This document shows positions 1-11,700 of a DNA stretch of 64,000 bases, in pieces. The stretch's first letter is position 1. Each line of letters opens with the position of its first letter. This stretch comes from Toxotes chatareus (lineage: Eukaryota; Chordata; Actinopteri; Toxotidae), in assembly GCA_016801885.1 (NCBI GenBank), contig CM028888.1, positions 7,982,501-8,046,500 of the forward strand, written 5' to 3'. The notes beneath the pieces are model-generated. The model made no database searches, was not told where the DNA came from, and saw only the letters and a list, made by a program, of their open reading frames with translations. A program made the translations under genes and the position numbers.

Positions 1-300
1 TGCAGACGAAAAATGGAAGAATTGGTAATAATATGAATATCTCATGCAGACATGAACATCATGCTCTGTCTGTTCCTGCTCTTCGTCTCTAACACACAAG
101 CATAATCATGCACATGCATGCAAACACATACTCGAGAACTGTACTGACATAAAATTTTGAGGCACACGACACAACATCTCAAAGGGAAATAATATACTTT
201 TTACATTTATTTAAGGGATAATGTTGCTGGTCGCTTTACAGATAAAAATTTTACTTTAAAAATTATGATAAGCTTATAAAATACCACATATTGTTAAAGG
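1..300. other. No recognisable feature
   Basis: AT-rich sequence with no convincing coding frame, splice-flanked exon or repeat that I recognise. Confidence 0.5.
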
Positions 301-460
301 TTAAACCAGTGGTTCACAACCCTTTGGCTGAGGACCACCATCTGTTTAGGGGCCTTTGCAACATTTCAGATGTCTATGAGTCTTTATCAGTTCCGCCAAA
401 GACTGAACCCCCTCTAAACGTCTCAGATAGTTTCATTTAATTAACTGTTTGAGGCCCATA
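301..460 (+). repeat. Dispersed repeat fragment, 'ccagtggttcacaaccc' type
   Basis: The segment near 308-330 (ccagtggttcacaaccctt) resembles a repeat end often met in teleost genomes ('agtggttcccaacc...'). It continues into a diverged tail with no coding potential. The family is recalled, not checked against a library, and I cannot fix its boundaries. Confidence 0.4.
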
Positions 461-1059
461 CAGGTCAAGTTATCTAGCATTTCACAAAAAAGCAAAGATC
501 CAAAAAAAAAGAAAAGTGCAGAAACACATTACGACTGTTGAGCTGATTTTGAATATGATTTGTGCATGATGACTGCTCGGACCAAGTTAGACTGGGTCTG
601 TTCCAGTCTGGGTCAGCTGTTGTTGATAATCGGCTGATAAAATAAATTAACTGAGTGTGATATGTAAAGATTCTAATCCGAAGTCCTCAGATCCAGTCAC
701 TACCTATAATTCTCATAAATTTTTTGTGTACCGATAAATAAACCTTTTCAGCCCAAATGCCAAGGCATGTAAACAGTGAAAGCAGCTGGTTGTCGTCAGT
801 GTTTGTTTTGGTACAAGAACACATGACAAATGGTGTCCTCACGGGGTAACTGCAGCGTGGTCTGTCGCCAGAGCTCCAGTCATTACTGACCAGTCGTTCA
901 ATGTGTTGTTTTGTTTCTCAGTTGTAAGCTTTATGTTATGTTCTGACAGTCAAAACAACAATGCCACATATAATAATATATCTATACAGTCACAGGCTCC
1001 ATTTTACTGCAGAATGAGTTCTTTCTTTTGATACTTTATATTTGGTTTCTTTAAGTATA
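461..1059. other. Gene-less intergenic sequence
   Basis: No ORF or exon-like segment stands out. The first part may be the continuation of the repeat that begins near 301. The rest is unremarkable AT-rich DNA. Confidence 0.4.
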
Positions 1060-1182
1060 TTTGTAGCTTTATATAAGTAGGATTTTGAGCAGGATTTTTA
1101 CTTGTACTACAGTATTTTTACATTGTTGTGTAGTTACTTTCACTTGAGTAAAGGAGCTGAGTACTTCTTCCTCCACTGCACT
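1060..1182 (+). repeat. Teleost dispersed repeat ('sticky' ACTT-rich family)
   Basis: The tract with 'gatttttacttgtactac', 'tttcacttgagtaaagg' and 'gagtacttcttcctccactg' matches, from memory, a very common fish repeat with runs such as 'acttttacttaagtaaagg' and 'tacttcttccaccactg'. A second diverged copy of its front half lies at 17594-17680 in the same orientation. It is non-coding. Confidence 0.6.
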
Positions 1183-1204
1183 TCCCTAGCAAACATTCAG
1201 ACAG

Positions 1205-1530
1205 GTGACTTCAGCTGAGCGTGTGAATCACCGAGTTACTGTTCTAACAACATCTACATCACCAAGGCGCTGTCTGTTCCATTCTTCTGTCGTTAGGGGA
1301 AACCAAAGAGAACTCATGTTGTCATGGCAGCAAAGAAAACCTCCCTCCATGGCAACCCTGACAGAGACAGAAAGCGAGGAGAGAAAGTGTGGAAGCAGAG
1401 GTGTGCAAATGTCTCAGTGTGTGTATTTATGTGCATTTGTGCGTGTGTGTATAAATGGGAGTTGGAACACTGGCCTGAAAGGTCCTTCAAAGTAGAGGAG
1501 GGCAGAATTAGATATCGGACACCAAAAGGA
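1205..1530 (+). repeat. Block A, source sequence reused in the 5.3-6.2 kb mosaic
   Basis: Short pieces of this block recur, in the same order, between 5366 and 6180: for example 'acaacatctacatcaccaag' (1248 and 5417), 'gcaaatgtctcagtgtgtgt' (1406 and 5915) and 'gggagttggaacactggcct' (1457 and 6043). Here the pieces are contiguous. There they alternate with pieces of a different sequence. Two overlapping short frames cross the block, but neither resembles a known protein and they are not preserved in the second copy, so I do not call a gene. Confidence 0.8.
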
Positions 1531-1560
1531 GCTGTGAAATTGTCAGGATTAGACAGTGGG

Positions 1561-1562
<2 letters not shown>

Positions 1563-1591
<29 letters not shown>
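1563..1591. repeat. (CA)n microsatellite
   Basis: Uninterrupted CA dinucleotides at the end of block A. A CA tract also follows the matching block-A pieces near 6410. Confidence 0.95.
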
Positions 1592-1594
<3 letters not shown>

Positions 1595-2520
1595 CATGCG
1601 TACCTGGTGAACAGGGATCTGTCGTTGAACACTTACTAAATGGTGATTGGTGTTTCTGGTCATTTTAAAAATACAAAACTAAAATGCTACACTTAGTTTT
1701 AAGGTCTTTTACCATAATATTACTTCAAATGTGAATTTTAATTTTTTTTAAAGAAAAAGCTAAGAGGGGACTTGGCGATGTCTACCTATCAAAGAGTGGA
1801 CCTCCATAGACTACAGTGTGACTGTATCTATTCATTCACTTAATGAGTGTTGGCTTACTGCAAAGACTTTTTGTTTCTTTCAAAATGTACATTTTAAAAT
1901 AGACACTGACTTTCTAAAGATCAAGTTTGATTTGCAAATATACCAGCAATTGTGATTTACGGAACAAAGTTCAAAACAACATAAATTAATTTTCTAGTCC
2001 CTTCATGTAATGACACGCAAGTTCCCTCTTGAATAGGATGGAGCGACATTCAAACTCCACTATGTATAAAAACAAGAAATAAGCTAAATTTATTCCAATA
2101 TATCTAATATATTTCATAATATTCCATTGAAATAAATCATCTCTTCAAATTACAGTAATAAAATATAAAGGCTTTAACCATTTTCAAGCTTGACACAGTA
2201 TGTATAATAAGGGCTACCCAGAGTTCAGTGAGTTATTCGTGAATATAGTAGAGTCCAACTTGGTCATAGGAATGATGTCGGCAATGAGGGTTAGATGTGA
2301 ACTGCTACCTGCCATTTCAACAGCCATGTCATTGCGGATATGAAGGCCTATTCAGTGTCAGTATATAAAGTAAGCACGGATTCACACAGGATCAGGCGTT
2401 TTGGGAAAAAAGCCCCACGTCATGCAAATCAGACACTAAGATCAGTCAAACCTCCACAGACAGCCTGAAATGTCTGAAAACTGAGACTATCCAGGTGGAT
2501 TCACAGACTAAACTCTGATA
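1592..2520. other. Gene-less sequence before the tandem array
   Basis: AT-rich DNA with many stops in all frames. I see no exon signals or known repeat. Confidence 0.45.
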
Positions 2521-4044
2521 ATTTTTGGTTGGTTTTGCTTTTGCAGTGATAGTGACTCCTGTTATGTCTATGCAGAGACTATAGTGGCTTTAGAGAGTAT
2601 TCCACTGTTTGCAAGTCGAATTACAAGTACACTTGGCTTTGAATAGGATAAGCCCAAATTATCCAAATGAAAAGTGAATGTTTTTTTATATAGGAATTGT
2701 GTTATTCTTCATGCAAACACCCATACCACCGAATCTGACAAAATGGACATGTTCATTATCAGTCTTCAGGTGTGTCAAACATTTTATGGAACTGAACAAA
2801 AAAGTTAGTCCCCACTTGTATTGTAAAGAACAAAATGATACAGGTCCCCAGTTAAATGGTGTGAAACGACACTCACATTCCTGCATGTATGTATACATTA
2901 GGACAGGAAAAGATGTGGTCACTGTCACAGAAATGTGTGAATTGTGAATTTTTGGTTGGTTTTGCTTTTGCAGTGATAGTGACTCCTGTTATGTCTATGC
3001 AGACACTATAGTGGCTTTACAGAGTATTCCACTGTTTGCAAGTCAAATTACAAGTACACTTGGCTTTGAATAGGATAAGCCCAAATTATCCAAATGAAAA
3101 GTGAATGTTTTTTTTTATATAGGAATTGTGTTATTCTTCATGCAAACACCCATACCACCGAATCTGTCAAAATGGACATGTTCATTATCAGTCTTCAGGT
3201 GTGTCAAACATTTTTATGGAACTGAACAAAAAAGTTAGTCCCCACTTGTACTGTAAAGAACAAAATGATACAGGTCCCCAGTTAAATGGTGTGAAACGAC
3301 ACTCACATTCCTGCATGTATGTATACATTAGGACAGGAAAAGATGTGGTCACTGTCACAGAAATGTGTGAATTGTGAATTTTGGTTGGTTTTTGCTTTGC
3401 AGTGATAGTGACTCCTGTTATGTCTATGCAGAGACTATAGTGGCTTTAGATAGTATTCCACTGTTTGCAAGTCGACTTACAAGTACACTTGGCTTTGAAT
3501 AGGATAAGCCCAAATTATCCAAATGAAAAGTGAATGTTTTTTTTATATAGGAATTGTGTTATTCTTCATGCAAACACCCATACCACCGAATCTGACAAAA
3601 TGGACATGTTCATTATCAGTCTTCAGGTGTGTCAAACATTTTTATGGAACTGAACAAAAAAGTTAGTCCCCACTTGTATTGTAAAGAACAAAATGATACA
3701 GGTCCCCAGTTAAATGGTGTGAAACGACACTCACATTCCTGCACATATGTATACATTAGGACAGGAAAAGATGTGGTCACTGTCACAGAAATGTATGAAT
3801 TGTGAATTTTTGGTTGGTTTTGCTTTTGCAGTGATAGTGATTCTATATTCTACTATAGTGGCTTTAAAGAGTATTCCACTGTTTGCAAGTAGAATTACAA
3901 GTACACTTGGCTTTGAATAGGATAAGCCCAAATTATCCAAATGAAAAATTAATGTTTATAGGGATTGTGTTATTCTTCATGCAAACACCCATACCACTGA
4001 ATCTATCAAAATTGACATGTTCATTATCAGTCTTCAGGTGTGTT
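2521..4044 (+). repeat. Tandem array, about 3.5 copies of a 427-430 bp unit
   Basis: Copies begin at about 2521, 2948, 3378 and 3806, each with 'tttggttggttttgct' or a close variant, giving periods of 427, 430 and 428 bp. The first three are nearly identical, differing by single bases and T-run lengths. The fourth is more diverged (a block near 3841-3855 is altered) and stops near 4044. Each unit holds an ORF of up to about 89 codons ending in the same residues. The frame is not kept at its start between copies (one T is gained in a run), so coding is unlikely. The high similarity points to recent amplification. Confidence 0.93.
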
Positions 4045-5175
4045 ACAGATTCCTTCACTTGAACATCTTTGCAACTTGTTTAGCAAGCTTGAAGCCCATT
4101 GTGCCCTAACGATCATCGTCAGCTTACTGGAAACCATCCCCGCTCTGCAGACAGACAGGGACAGACTTAGGTTGCCATAGATTGCCTGGATCTGATTTAC
4201 AACCCTCACCCACTCCAAGTCTCTCACTTCTCAAAGACAACACTTTGAGTTACCTCAGAGTTGGATCTGTGAAGCACATGGGGTCTGGTCATGTCACTAC
4301 TTCAGTGTAGAGGACTTTTCTTTTGTAACTTTTCTTTAAAAAATCTCTCAGAAAATAATTTAATTGAACCAGCAATAAAGTAGTAGTAATATGTCAAGTA
4401 TTCAGAAAAAGGCATTGAATAGGATAAGCCCAGGTTTGTGCAACTGAACCTTTCTGCAACTGCTGTAGCCAAACTTATCCAAATGAAAATGAATGGTCCT
4501 AAGACATGACACAGATGCCCCCTAAGCATGCATGGTCATGAAAAGTATCACTGTAGTATGACATCATATTCATCATATTTCTGCTGAAACTCAGCAGAAA
4601 TGTACATAGAGGTGGATTAAAACATGACCGTGTGACTAATTCTAATTCTAACTTTTAGACAGTGCCAAAGTCATATTAGCTTGTAGTAACCTTTCCAGAG
4701 CCAGCAGCATCCTCTAGGACAGGTCAGATGTAAATTCTTTACTTTTGTCTGCATGGATTTTTATATAGGGATGGTGTTATTCTTCATGCAAACACCCATG
4801 CCAATGACATCTGATCATTATTAATGTTGATACAAAAATTCTCTCTCTTTGTTGGTGCAGCATTATCAAAATGGATTGATATTTTTTCACAAATGGCAGG
4901 CATTCAGAGCCTATACCAATCACCTGTAAGGTTGGAAGCAGCAAGAATGTCACAGAGACAGGCTGTGGCTGTAATCCAAAGGACTGCAATCAAAATGAAA
5001 GATTTAAACACAAGCCATTGTCCTGGTTTTTGAGACACAAATATACAACTCACTTCATGAGACTAAAGACAGGTAGTGTAAAGTGAGACACTGAAGCTAC
5101 AATGTGCAGCAATATCCCCACATTTATGTCAACATGTCAGACATGGTCCTTAAAGCTATTGGTGTGGAATAGGCT
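4045..5175 (+). repeat. Mosaic block B: array unit interleaved with other sequence
   Basis: Pieces of the 427-bp array unit recur here in order but are separated by unrelated inserts. 'ttgaataggataagccca' (about 4417) is followed by a 37-bp insert before 'ttatccaaatgaaaa' resumes. 'gttattcttcatgcaaacac' returns at about 4775. The block also carries the first copy of the 185-bp sequence at 4077-4264. No gene is supported. See the finding on braided structure. Confidence 0.75.
4077..4264 (+). repeat. 185-bp repeat D, copy 1
   Basis: It begins 'tttagcaagcttgaagccca' and ends 'tttgagttacctcagag'. Near-identical copies are at 5176-5361 and 5732-5914, differing by a few substitutions and small indels such as 'cagacagacaggg' versus 'cagacaggg'. 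Confidence 0.9.
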
Positions 5176-5361
5176 TGTTTAGCAAGCTTGAAGCCCATTG
5201 TGGCCTAACAACCATCGTCAGCTTACTGGAAACCATCCCCCACTCTGCAGACAGGGACAGACACAGGTTGTCATAGATTGCCTGGATCTGATTTACACCC
5301 CTCACCCACTCCAAGTCTCTCACTTCTCAAAGACAACACTTTGAGTTACCTCAGAGTTGGG
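5176..5361 (+). repeat. 185-bp repeat D, copy 2
   Basis: Same sequence as 4077-4264 with scattered differences. It is followed directly by 'ggatctg...', as in copy 1, and then enters the interleaved region. Confidence 0.9.
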
Positions 5362-6190
5362 ATCTGCGTGTGAATCATGGGGTCTGGTCATGTCACTACT
5401 TCAGTTACTTTTCTAACAACATCTACATCACCAAGGCGGTTTGTGCTGTCTGTTCCATTCTTCTGTGCCCTCTAAGTTAGGGTAGTATGACATCATATTT
5501 GAGAAGACAAAGAGAACTCAGCAGAAATGGACATTGTCATGACTGCAGCAAAGAAATCCTCTAGGACAGGTCCTCCAAACACCCATACCAATGACATCAT
5601 TATTAATGGCAACCCTTTGACAGAGGCATTCAAAGCCAATACCAATCACCTGTAAGGTTGGAAACAGAATCAAGCACAAATATACAACTCACTTCATGAG
5701 GAGAAAGTGAAAGTGTCCTTAAAGGAAGCAGAGTTTAGCAAGCTTGAAGCCCATTGTGGCCTAACAATCATCATCAGCTTACCTGAAGCCATCCTCCACT
5801 CTGCAGACAGACAGGGACAGACACAGGTTGTCATAGATTGCCTGGATCTGATTTACACCCTCACCCACTCCAAGTCTCTCACTTCTCAAAGACAACACTT
5901 TGAGTTACCTCAGAGCAAATGTCTCAGTGTGTGTATATTTGATGTTTGTGCTCCTGAACCTTTCTGCAACTGCATTTCCTAAGACATGCCCCCTAAGCAT
6001 GCATGGTCATGAAAAGTATCACTGTGTATCAAGAAGACACATGGGGAGTTGGAACACTGGCCTGAAAGGTCCTTCAATAAAATGTTTTCATCCATGACAA
6101 AAATGGAGATGATTAGTAAAGAACAGTAGAAGAAGTAGAGATTTGTGTTCCTAAAGTTTAGGCAGAATTTTGAGATATCAAGTGTGGACC
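5362..6190 (+). repeat. Braided mosaic of block A and block B
   Basis: At least a dozen alternating pieces of roughly 10-45 bp come from block A (1205-1530) and block B (4265-5160), and each source keeps its own order. Examples: A at 5366-5377, B at 5376-5404, A at 5404-5466, B at 5483-5499, A at 5534-5556, B at 5557-5609, A at 5608-5625, B at 5627-5700, A at 5915-5936, B at 5953-6025, A at 6043-6076. No coding potential is kept. A mixed-read assembly consensus is the simplest explanation, but a real rearrangement cannot be excluded from sequence alone. Confidence 0.8.
5732..5914 (+). repeat. 185-bp repeat D, copy 3 (inside the mosaic)
   Basis: Third copy of the repeat at 4077-4264, intact over its length although its flanks are braided. 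It joins block-A sequence ('gaagcagag') on the left and 'gcaaatgtctcag' on the right. Confidence 0.9.
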
Positions 6191-6406
6191 TTTTGAGACA
6201 CCAAAAATAAATTGGATCCTGGTTAATTTGACTATTTTAAAATGTCTTCCATCTCAGTTTAGACTGAGCTCACAAAGATAAAAAAAAAAAAATCCTGCGT
6301 TTGTGAAATGTGGTCAGACCAGTATTTTGGGAACAAAAAATTAAATCAGTTTAGTTTTTCAAAAGAATATGATTAGAAATGTTAATTTCAGTTTGGTTGC
6401 TCCATG

Positions 6407-6444
<38 letters not shown>

Positions 6445-6850
6445 AAAATAACACACACACACATCCTGGTTAATTTGACACTCCTTGCACACACACACAC
6501 ACACATCAGTTTAATTTTCAAAAGAATATGAATATAAAAGAAATGTTAATTTCCCTTTTTCATGCATGAGTTTGAATGTTGCTCCATGATGCACTTGTGT
6601 CATCATGAACCATATAACAGGGGACCAATGTCATTCGGTTACAGTGCAAGTGTGGACCTTTTTGAGAATATTGGGGATAGAATTACATAAATAAATTGAT
6701 TGAAACAGTTTTTTAGGTCTAGTAAAATTGGAAGAACTTAAAATAACTAATACTAACACTGTATTTTCATTTTTATGTCTTTGTATCCTGGTTAATTTGA
6801 CTATTTTAAAATGTCTTTAAAACAGTGTTCTCATATTTTATAAGTTGTAT
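6191..6850 (+). repeat. Mosaic continuation with interrupted (CA)n tracts
   Basis: Pairs of short segments recur: 'aagtgtggacctttt' (about 6180 and 6648), 'atcctggttaatttgactat' (about 6215 and 6784, partial near 6463), 'ttcaaaagaatatga' (about 6358 and 6518), 'agaaatgttaatttc' (6376 and 6538) and 'gttgctccatgat' (6397 and 6579). CA tracts lie at 6410-6442 and at about 6451-6463 and 6488-6504. The pattern matches the braiding just upstream. No gene. Confidence 0.7.
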
Positions 6851-7700
6851 TTGAAATTCTACAGGTTAAACGGGGATAGGAGTTAATAATATGAACAAAA
6901 TCTTCTATCACAGTCTATTGTCAAATTACAATATTGATATATTTTCTTTTGGCAGTTTGCTAGGTACACCTGGCTAAAACTAATGCAGTCTGATACGACA
7001 GCCCTGCAATAAATCCTCTCTTCATGAAGGTTATAATGTTCAGTTTTTATTCAGACTCTGTTAAACGCATTGTCTTGAAACTAATTAATTACATACCTGA
7101 ATAATCCAGGTACTGAAAACCACTCAATATTGCCTTTAAAAAAATACTTCTTACTGATTTGCAATGTTAGACACAATAACATAAAGCAATAAGATATTAA
7201 GGGGATAGCTACATCAGTATGAATGGTGGAGCAAAATCTCTGACGGCTGATCAGTTTCCATGATCTGCATTTGAAATGAATACTAAGAGGAAAAAGGAGG
7301 GAAAGACACACATTGTCAGATAGGAGATGTCTGTGTCCGCCAGTTTGTGTAACTTTCCAAAATCGACAGCCCGAAATTCACACCCACTTCATGCTGTGAC
7401 TGGCTTGACAGGCGTTTTGTGGACTTGTGACAGTTGCAGTAGTGGAACCAAATCAGGACACAGTGCCTACACACTGCCACACAGCAATGCTGAGTTGCAA
7501 TGTTGTTTATCAGAGTTGTCCAAAATGTTGCCGCAGACTTTACAATCATGTCCGGTTTGCCACACCACATCAGCTTTTGTTAGGCAGAAATGCATTTCAG
7601 TCTGTGTGATTTTGTGCGATGTCGGTTGGTTTTGGGTGCTCAACTGAACCTCTTGCTTTGCTTGACTGACAGAGCTGATCCTGCAGGCACACAGGCATGT

Positions 7701-7701
<1 letters not shown>
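6851..7701. other. Gene-less sequence
   Basis: Several overlapping short frames on both strands around 7320-7660 look like chance. They lack splice sites in register and resemble no family I know. Confidence 0.45.

Positions 7702-7739
<38 letters not shown>
7702..7739. repeat. (CA)n microsatellite, about 19 units
   Basis: Uninterrupted CA run. It produces poly-Val/Cys tracts in the reverse-strand frames across it, which are artefacts. Confidence 0.95.
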
Positions 7740-7742
<3 letters not shown>

Positions 7743-7859
7743 CAGAGCACAGCGTGCAGTGCAGTGCAGAGCAAACATTTCTGGATGAAAAGCTTGCACA
7801 TCTCTTCTCTCTTCAAAGCTTTGCAGATTGTGTTGATGGATGAAGAGCTCAGAGTGTAA

Positions 7860-8420
7860 AATGCTCTCTAATCTGCCCTCCCTCACTGCCTTGCTCCTGC
7901 TCACCACTCTCCATCCTTTTCTCCTCTCCTCTCCTTCCCTGCCTCTGCTTGCTCTCCTCTTCTTGCAGTTTCTGCTCACTGCATTGCTTTTCCCTTTTTG
8001 ATTCAAACAGCTTTATTTTGAAGTGCAGCGCAGCTTCATTTATGAAGGACATGTTACGTTTCAGACATTTAGCTGCAGCTTTTGTCCACAGTGACAGAAA
8101 ATGGCCATGGCAGTGATCTCGTGAATACAGAATAAGTCTGGTGCAAGGAAAGCAGATAAAAAGAGGAGCAAATGGGGAGTGAACAGTGGGGGGAGTTTTT
8201 TTAGTTTTCCAAAAAAAAAAAATCCTTCCTGCTCCCTCCTTGTCTGTTATCATCTCCTCCATCCTTCTCTTTTTCCCAAAGATACATCCCTTTAGACCAG
8301 GTTGATGTGTCATCGCTTCCCATCCCCTCCTACTCTCTTTCTGTCCCTTGCCGCCTGTCTTATACCCTCCTCCCTCCTCCCTCCCTCTCTCCGTCTTTCT
8401 GATATCTCCCGGCAGACCTG
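7860..8420 (+). other. Pyrimidine-rich (+) strand tract
   Basis: Runs of C/T on the + strand (for example 7880-7985 and 8220-8400) make the reverse strand purine-rich. That keeps a 293-codon reverse frame (7849-8730) open by composition: it is dominated by Lys, Arg, Glu and Gly, with no recognisable domain. A regulatory role or untranslated exon is possible, but nothing in the sequence proves it. Confidence 0.5.
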
Positions 8421-8730
8421 AGCTGCAGCGTATTCCCTGTAGTTGTTTTGTTCCGCGAATGAACCGAGGAGGGCACGTTTCACCCCTCATTAGCAAGCTC
8501 AAACAAAGCCAGACTACAACCTCCTGAATTTCACTGCATGTCGAGCAAACTGAACCTGGAGAGGTCTCAGTTAGATGGAGGAGGAAGAAGAGAGGCAAAG
8601 AGGAGGGAGAGATAGATGAAGAGAGAACAAGCAGCCAGAAAGACGTGCACATAGATTCACCGGCCGAACTGATATTATCATAGGATTTTAGTAGGTAAAA
8701 CATTACAAAAAATAGAACAGAAATGCTCAA

Positions 8731-11700
8731 ACTGTTTTATAAAAGGCGAGATTGGACTTAATCTGTTGACATAAATAATGCTTGCAAAAAGCTTAGAGAT
8801 AACTTAGAGCTGGAAAGGATGTAAGTAATTTAATTTAAAGAAATTTATATGTAAGTTGATACAGAAAGAGGAATGAACCATTGCTGACAGGATTTTAAAT
8901 TTTCAACAGTGATTAGATGTTATAGCCCAGGCATAATCACACCACAGGCTGCTTCATTTAATGTTTATTATCGTTAAGTGTAGGTAAGTGAAGGTTTATG
9001 CTTTTTTACAGTTTACATTACAGTGACTGTTACATTTACATTTACTCTACAGATTTATTTGTGAACATGTCATGTTCATTGAATGTTTTGATCTCAATTC
9101 TTCAATAAGGAGTTCAATCGTGTCTCCTAAAAACTATGTTTATATTCTGTTAAAATGCAACAGCTAGTGTGTTCAGAGAGAATTTTAATGCTGAATTGTA
9201 ATGTTTTTTTTAATCAGCATAATCAGGGAACAGTTTTAATGAACCTCTCTGAGAAGTCACAAAATGTTAATTTTCCCACAATGTCAGCTTGTGGCAATTA
9301 AAGCATGATTAATGTTAAGGTTCAGGTTAGGTTAGAGGATCTTGGTTATGGTTAGAGAAACAATTTCAAATCAAGTTTCAGGTGCCAGGCAAAAATTAAA
9401 ATATATGTTTAATCAAAGATGTGAAACCACTTAATGTGATTTAAAGATAATGTTTTTGGGGTTTCCTCATCAAAAATGTTCTTGTTATCTGCTAGGTAAA
9501 TTTAAAAAAAAAAAGGCCAATATATCTTTATTGGATGTGTGGCAACTCTCAAATAATGATATTGGATTGGCCTCAAAAACTCAGTAGTGGTCCGGCTCTA
9601 ATAAGAGGGATGAAATTGAGGATAGAGAAGGGTGTTGTGTTGAGGCATTTGCAGTGTTTTGGTTTAAATTCCGCTCATGACCTTTGCTGCAAAAGCTTTA
9701 TTCTCTTTCTTTTCCATTTTTCCATCACGCTCAACTGCAGACTTTCTGATAAAAAGAAAATGCCATGAACAGAATCTCTGAAAATGAGGACTTGGAAGAG
9801 AGGAGAGGTTAGTCTGGCGCAGTAGGGCAGGGATTGAGAGATGCAGGTGTAGAGACTGATGAAGGGGAGATTTAATTCGCGTTGTCCTGCTTGGTTTCTG
9901 GCAGGCTCGCTATCCAGAAAACATGGTGTACTTGGCCAGCTCTCACCCAACACACACACGCACACTTCAAAACCCACATGCACACACCCACTCCTACAGG
10001 ACTGACACTCTCACACTCCCAAACACATGCCAACACAAACCTCATCACGCACACACACTCGCATAGACACTGACCGCATGACAGTGCCGTGACTGCCAAG
10101 CTGAACACGCTCGGCGCCAGCAGAAGTTAGCAGGCCTGCGCAGGTAGCGGTGGGAGAGGCAGCCATCGTCCAAAACAATTATCCCATTATTACCTCCACT
10201 TCGCCTTCAGATAAAAGCTTTGCTGCAGTCTGCCGCCTCCACAGAAGGCCTTCACTGTTTGTCAGGTTGGAGGTAATTACTGCTGTGGTTCGAAACCTCA
10301 TGCAGCCTCCTGTTCCACATATTGTTCTTCCTTGTTTTGCATGGATGACTAATAGTACGCTGATTGTAGGGAGTGTTTATAGCCTTTGTCTACTCTCACT
10401 TTAACACCCACACTGGTGCACACGTGCGCGCACACACACAGACATTCAAGTGAACAGTTCGGGGAACAATTGATTTACCTTCAGCGCTAGTATTATACTC
10501 TGAACCTTGTGTGCTGTTGAAGTAAGGAGAGCATCAGAGGGAGGGGAAGAAGAGGGCGGATGCTTTTTTTGCTGATGTGAGAGCAACTGCATCTATACTC
10601 CTCTGCTGCACTTGGAATACAGCAGGTGTTATGAAAACAGATGATAATGTGCTTGTATACAAGCATCAACTCCCGCCACAGCAGCACTCTCTCCTAGAAA
10701 TTATCTTTGTAAATGACTAAACCGCAACACCAAATGTTTTATAGGAAACGTAACCACTGGCTGAATTTGTGGTCATCTATTTTTTATTTTTTAAATCTAT
10801 ACAGATAAAATTACTGTATATTTAAGGCTAATTGTTTTTTTTGTTAGTGAGGACTTTCCCCGAAATATACCACATTTTGCAGAGTTGTTTCAACAGATGT
10901 TCACGAGAATTTTATGTCCCAATGAATCCAGGAAATGTTTTGTTTTTCTGGCTGCAAGAAGACACTGATGGCCACAGTTTACTCTCATCATGGTACTCTT
11001 GTGATAAAGACAGTTCAGAAAATGGCCCCATTATTTTGAAAGTGGAAAGGAAAATTGGGAGAAAACGTGAATAAGCTGCTGATTACACCAGACACCAGAG
11101 TGCCTCTAAGGAAATACAGAAACAGATTTTCAGCATTTCTGAAACCTAATTTTCACTTGGATTTTTATCTTTTTTTTTTCATTTTTTATCAGACTTGATG
11201 AAACAGACTTGTTTATTAATAATCTAACAAAACACAGCAGTGCTTTAAGCTCAATGCTAATATCAACTTGTGGACAATGATAGTGCTAGCATTCTGGGTA
11301 ATAGGTATAATGTTTTTTTCCTTATGATAGATGCTTCTTGCAGATCCTTCCAGAACATATACGGTAAGAGATGCATTACGTGAGTATATATACGGACAGA
11401 CAACCTAAATCATATATTCCTGAGGTTTGTCTTTGAGTTTGAATTTCAGACATATGAGCTCAATTTTAACAAGCTGACTTGAATGCAGTAATAGTCTTGT
11501 ATCTGGACCTCAGCAGCTCTGGTTTTGCCCACAGGCTGCTTGAAAGTAATTGGTAACAGAGAGAGAGAGAGTTTCTAAACCTGTTCAGGGATTCAGCCCG
11601 GCAATCATCGTTGTTCGCCCTCTCTTCATCTTTCCTCACACCCACCCCCCTCTCTCTCTCTCTCCTTCCCATCTTTCCTCCCTCGCCTTCTCTCCCTCTC

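Noticed and set aside
2678..3377. Two ORFs ending in identical residues in successive array units, as a repeated gene
   Set aside because: Their N-terminal frames differ because a T run changed by one base, and there is no third equivalent. They reflect the DNA repeat, not a conserved protein.
7467..8006. 179-codon reverse-strand frame with Cys/Val repeats
   Set aside because: The Cys-Val run is the translation of a (CA)n microsatellite, and the rest follows the purine-rich strand bias.
7849..8730. 293-codon reverse-strand open frame
   Set aside because: Composition-driven (purine-rich strand), no domain, no splice or start support, low-complexity Lys/Arg/Glu/Gly content.
10260..10320. tRNA-like 'ggttcgaaacc' box
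   Set aside because: No matching A box, acceptor stem or anticodon arm at the right distance.
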